Source: Hydnum rufescens UP504 (Eukaryota; Basidiomycota; Agaricomycetes; Cantharellales; Hydnaceae). From it: a stretch of DNA of 64,000 nt. The notes beneath the pieces were generated by a model that was not told where the DNA came from, made no database searches, and saw only the letters and a program-made list of their open reading frames with translations. The position numbers and the translations under genes were made by a program. The stretch spans positions 200,243-264,242 of the forward strand of contig MU128963.1 in the NCBI GenBank assembly GCA_014904985.1, written 5' to 3'. Positions 60,896 through 64,000 of this stretch are shown here, piece by piece; within the stretch, counting starts at the first letter, position 1, and every line of letters begins with the position of its first letter.

Positions 60896-63090
60896 GCAAA
60901 AAGAGCAGCTTAGCTGCTCTTTTGGCATTGCTTGAATTTTTTTCTACTAACATCTTCATTATTCTAGCACCATTCTCCCTTGGCAAAACCCCACCCAGGA
61001 ATGCACCGACAGGTCCCAGGGCAAAATACAGGAGCATGCGCAGCCACTCAAGATGCCAATGGTCAACCATCCACAACATACAATGAATGAAACACAGTGC
61101 CACACACCCACTTTGGCAGGTGTGTGGCAATATTAGGTGAGTTTTTTCCTTATGGGGTGTACCACAATGCCAAAAGAGCAGCACCAGCTGCTCTTTTGGC
61201 ATTGTCTTTGGTTTTTTTTTCTTACTAACCTCTTATTATTCTAGGTACCTCCACCAGATGAAGTTCAAGATGAATGTGTGCAGCCACCCAATCCAAGAAC
61301 CCAGCACCCCAACACCTGCAATCTATGCAATGATGGATGAAATGTGGTACCACACACCCACTGTGGTGGGTGTGTGGTAATACTGGGTAAGTTCTCAATT
61401 ATATGATGTACGACAGCACCAAAAGAGCAGCAGAAGCTGCTCTTTTGGTGCTGCTTGTGTTTTTTTTCCTGTTACTAATGTGTTTGTTATAGGTCCTTTC
61501 TCCCACTATGAAACCCCATCCGAAGCAAGCACAGATGAAGCCCAGGGTGAAAACCGAGCATGTGCAGCCACCCAAAGGCTCCACCCCCAAGCACTTGTAA
61601 TGTACATGACAGCTTAAATATGGCACCACACCTGTTGTGGCAGGTGTAGTAAAATCCAGTAAGTGATGTGTACAATGGCACCAAAAGAGTTGCAGCAGCA
61701 GCTCTTTTGGTGCCACCTGCATCTCTTTTTTTTTCTTTACTAATCTATTCACTACCCTAGGTGCCTTTTCCCATTGTGAAACCCCACCCAAGGCAGCAGA
61801 GATGAAGGCCAGGGCAAAACACAGACATACACAGGCACCCGAAAGCCCAGCCCCCAAACACCCATGATGACCACCATGATGAATTAAATACGATACCACA
61901 CACCTGCTGCAGCAGGTGTGTAGGTGAGTTTTCCATTACTACAACACCAAAAGAGCAGCACCAGCTGCTCTTTTGGTGTTGCTTGGATTCTTTCTTTTTA
62001 TTAACATGTTTATTATTCTAGGTTCTTTCTTCCATCACAAAACCCAACAAGGCCCAGAGTGAAATATGGGCACCCGTGCAGCCACCCAAGACCCTGACCC
62101 TCAAGTATCCACAGCTCACACAATGACCAATTGAATATGGTGCCACACACCCGCTTCAGCAGGTGTGTAGTAGTATCAGGTACATCTAATCCCACTGTTG
62201 CCAAAAGAGCAGCAAAAGCTGCTCTTTTGGCACCCCTCTGTTTTCTTTTTTTTACTGATGTATTATTCTTCGTTATTCTAGGTGCCTTCCCTATGCAAAA
62301 ACCCACTCAATGAGGACATGGACAAGCCCCCAGCACAAAACCTGATGTGCAGCCACCCAAGCCCTGAGTACCTGGCCCCCGAACACAACAATTGACGAAA
62401 TCTCATACCACACCTGCTGCGGCAGGTGACCTTGTAAGTTTCTCATTATAAGATGTGCAACCACGCCAGAAGAGCAGCAGTTGCTGCTCTTCTGGCACTG
62501 CTTCTGTTTTTTTATTCACTAACATATTATTGGTCATTGTAGATCACCCCCCTGCACAAAGACCAGCCCAACAAGAGCACGAAAACCCCCACATGAGATG
62601 CAGATGCATAGCTGCTGAAGGCCACAACTGACGTGACAATGGGCAAAGCACAGTACCACACCTGCTGCAGTGGGTGTGGTAGTACATGGTAAGTTTTTAA
62701 TTACAGTGCATACAATGGCACCAAAGAGCAGCAGAAGCTGCTCTTTTGGCACTGCCTCTGGCTTTTTTTGTTTGACACACTATTTGTTATTCTAGACTCT
62801 CCCCACACAAAAACCCGTCTGATGAGAACATGGAGAGGCCCTCAAACTGAAATATGAACACACAGCCACCAGAGACACACACAAGGGCCCCACCCCCAAA
62901 TGCCCACAATGTGTGCAACATTGGATGAAAGATGGCATCACACCACACACCTGCTCTGGCAGGTGTGTGGTAATATCTTGTAAGTTTTCAATCATAGTAC
63001 ATATACCAGCACCAAAAGAGCAGCTTCTGCTGCTCTTTTGGTGCTGCCTCTGGTCTTTTTTTTACTAACCCACTATTCATTATTCTAGAC
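60896..63090 (+). repeat. tandem array of about 260-bp exon/intron-like units, each with an intronic hairpin
   Basis: There are eight plus-oriented units plus a junction half-unit. Each has an exon-like part of about 145 bp (GTNCCTTCCCC...CAGCCACCCAA...ATGG). It ends in a stem such as CACACACCTGCTGCAGCAGG and then a donor (GTGAGT, GTAAGT or GTACAT). Next comes the hairpin, a T-rich tract with a TACTAAC-like branch site, and acceptor TTCTAG. Hairpins lie at 60,896-60,926, 61,169-61,200, 61,417-61,450, 61,677-61,714, 61,943-61,980, 62,199-62,232, 62,465-62,496, 62,717-62,751 and 63,008-63,045. The core GAGCAGC...GCTGCTC is nearly constant while outer pairs vary in matched fashion. Exon-like parts have no shared open frame on either strand, so they look non-coding. 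A spliced non-coding transcript is possible but unproven. Confidence 0.85.
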
Positions 63091-64000
63091 TGTCCCCACA
63101 CAAAAACCCACCCGGCAAGAACACAAAGAGGCCCTCAAAAATACGAACACACAGCCGCCAAAGACATGGGCAAGGGCCATGAGAATGAAACCTGAAACCC
63201 ACATGAGCACAAAGACCTGTACAAGCCTGGGCTTGTGGACTTGTATGAATACCCACCTGAGCCCCCCCCCAGCCATATGTAGTAGCAATCATAAATAATA
63301 ATAATAATGAGGCCTCCATGTACATTAGTGATGAATAATAAAAGCTTGTGATTATCCTGATAAGCCAGTCCATATAGCCTGCTGACCCATTTAGGGACAT
63401 GCTGGTGTAGAAGAGACCTAATGGGCTTTATTTGTTTTGATCTGTTAAAATGTTATAAGATGTTTGTTTAGAATGTGTTAGATGAGGACAGATCAGTTTT
63501 TGATGGGTTATGCACCACTCAACTGTTGTTTTGTACTAGTTTTGTTGTTGGTTTGACCTTAGGACTTGAACACAAGACTCCAAGATAGATGCTTAGCACA
63601 AGATTTGAACACAGGACCTTCAGATACTCCAAAATGCAGATAGCAAGACACCAAGATTTGAACACAAGACCTTAAGACACTTCCAAGATACTTCAAGACA
63701 CAACTGCAAGACTCAAGATTCAAACACACGACTTCAAGAATGGATGTCTAGCAACTCCTACTCTGAGGGTTCTACAACTATCCACTATTCTTCACATGAC
63801 TAAGCAAGACTGACACACTCTGATTCTCTTATTCCTTTTATACTCTTCTCCTTGTTCAAGATACTATTATTCTCTCTACTAATGGATACTTGGATACTAG
63901 GGTACTTTGATCCTCAGGGCACTTTGATCCTTGGAGGGGACTCCTCTTCAGATGCTCTTCTACACTAAATTCCCCCTCTCTTTATACCTTTCTGAACCTC
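63091..64000. other. end of array and repeat-rich tail, no gene
   Basis: The last exon-like piece fades at about 63,270 into an (AAT)n tract (63,293-63,310). From 63,555 to 63,740 four loose copies of a string like AGATTTGAACACAAGACCTT occur (near 63,561, 63,600, 63,652 and 63,714). The final 200 bp are CT-rich. Nothing coding is seen. Confidence 0.5.

Noticed and set aside
61399..61899. 166-residue minus-strand open frame across two array units
   Set aside because: It runs antisense to the intron signals, crosses hairpins and T-rich tracts, and is not conserved in frame between units.
60896..63045. CRISPR array
   Set aside because: Units are about 260 bp with intron signals and similar rather than unique interspersed sequence, in eukaryotic DNA.
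60927..63090. Array exons as a repetitive protein gene
   Set aside because: No frame stays open through successive exon-like parts on the plus strand, and unit lengths are not multiples of three.

Overview
The window looks like nuclear DNA of an agaricomycete-type basidiomycete. The evidence is many short GT-AG introns (about 50-75 nt), a fungal FunK1 kinase, a DUF6534-type membrane protein, a Zn2Cys6 gene, and three NACHT-WD40 (NLR-like) genes with HET-E-style repeats. All exon and intron calls are hand splicing from the sequence; no search or alignment program was run.

Layout. Positions 0.8-14 kb are ordinary gene space: a Rad60/Esc2-like SUMO-like-domain protein (+), a PQ-loop vacuolar amino-acid transporter (-), arginyl-tRNA-protein transferase ATE1 (+), a damaged Zn2Cys6 factor gene ending in an 18-bp minisatellite (+), a doubtful small gene, and a DUF6534 7TM-like gene (+). 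Positions 14-54 kb are an accessory region built by repeated segmental duplication. It holds a FunK1 kinase relic, three tandem minus-strand NACHT-WD40 genes (26.8-30.5, 38.4-42.4 and 45.1-48.6 kb), four decayed copies of a small gene with a dsRNA-binding-like domain, and many relics of unrecognised gene modules. The blocks 30.5-36.3 kb and 48.6-54.0 kb are colinear paralogues; 22.4-24.9 kb is an inverted copy of the same material.

At about 54,024 homology to the duplicated block stops abruptly and CpG-poor, transposon-rich DNA begins. It holds an LTR-like stretch, a KDZ-type transposase relic split by an 817-bp hAT-like foldback element with a perfect 8-bp target duplication, and unrecognised repeat-associated ORFs. 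Last comes a tandem array (59-63.1 kb) of about 260-bp units. Each unit looks like an exon plus an intron (GTAAGT, TACTAAC, TTCTAG), and each intron-like part carries a short hairpin whose two arms change together between units. This array is the most unusual thing in the window.

How the parts may work together (inference): NLR, FunK1 kinase and dsRNA-binding-like genes duplicated together resemble a fast-evolving recognition or incompatibility locus. Only the third NLR looks close to intact. Single-base frame breaks also occur in conserved genes such as ATE1, so some breaks may be assembly errors rather than true decay.
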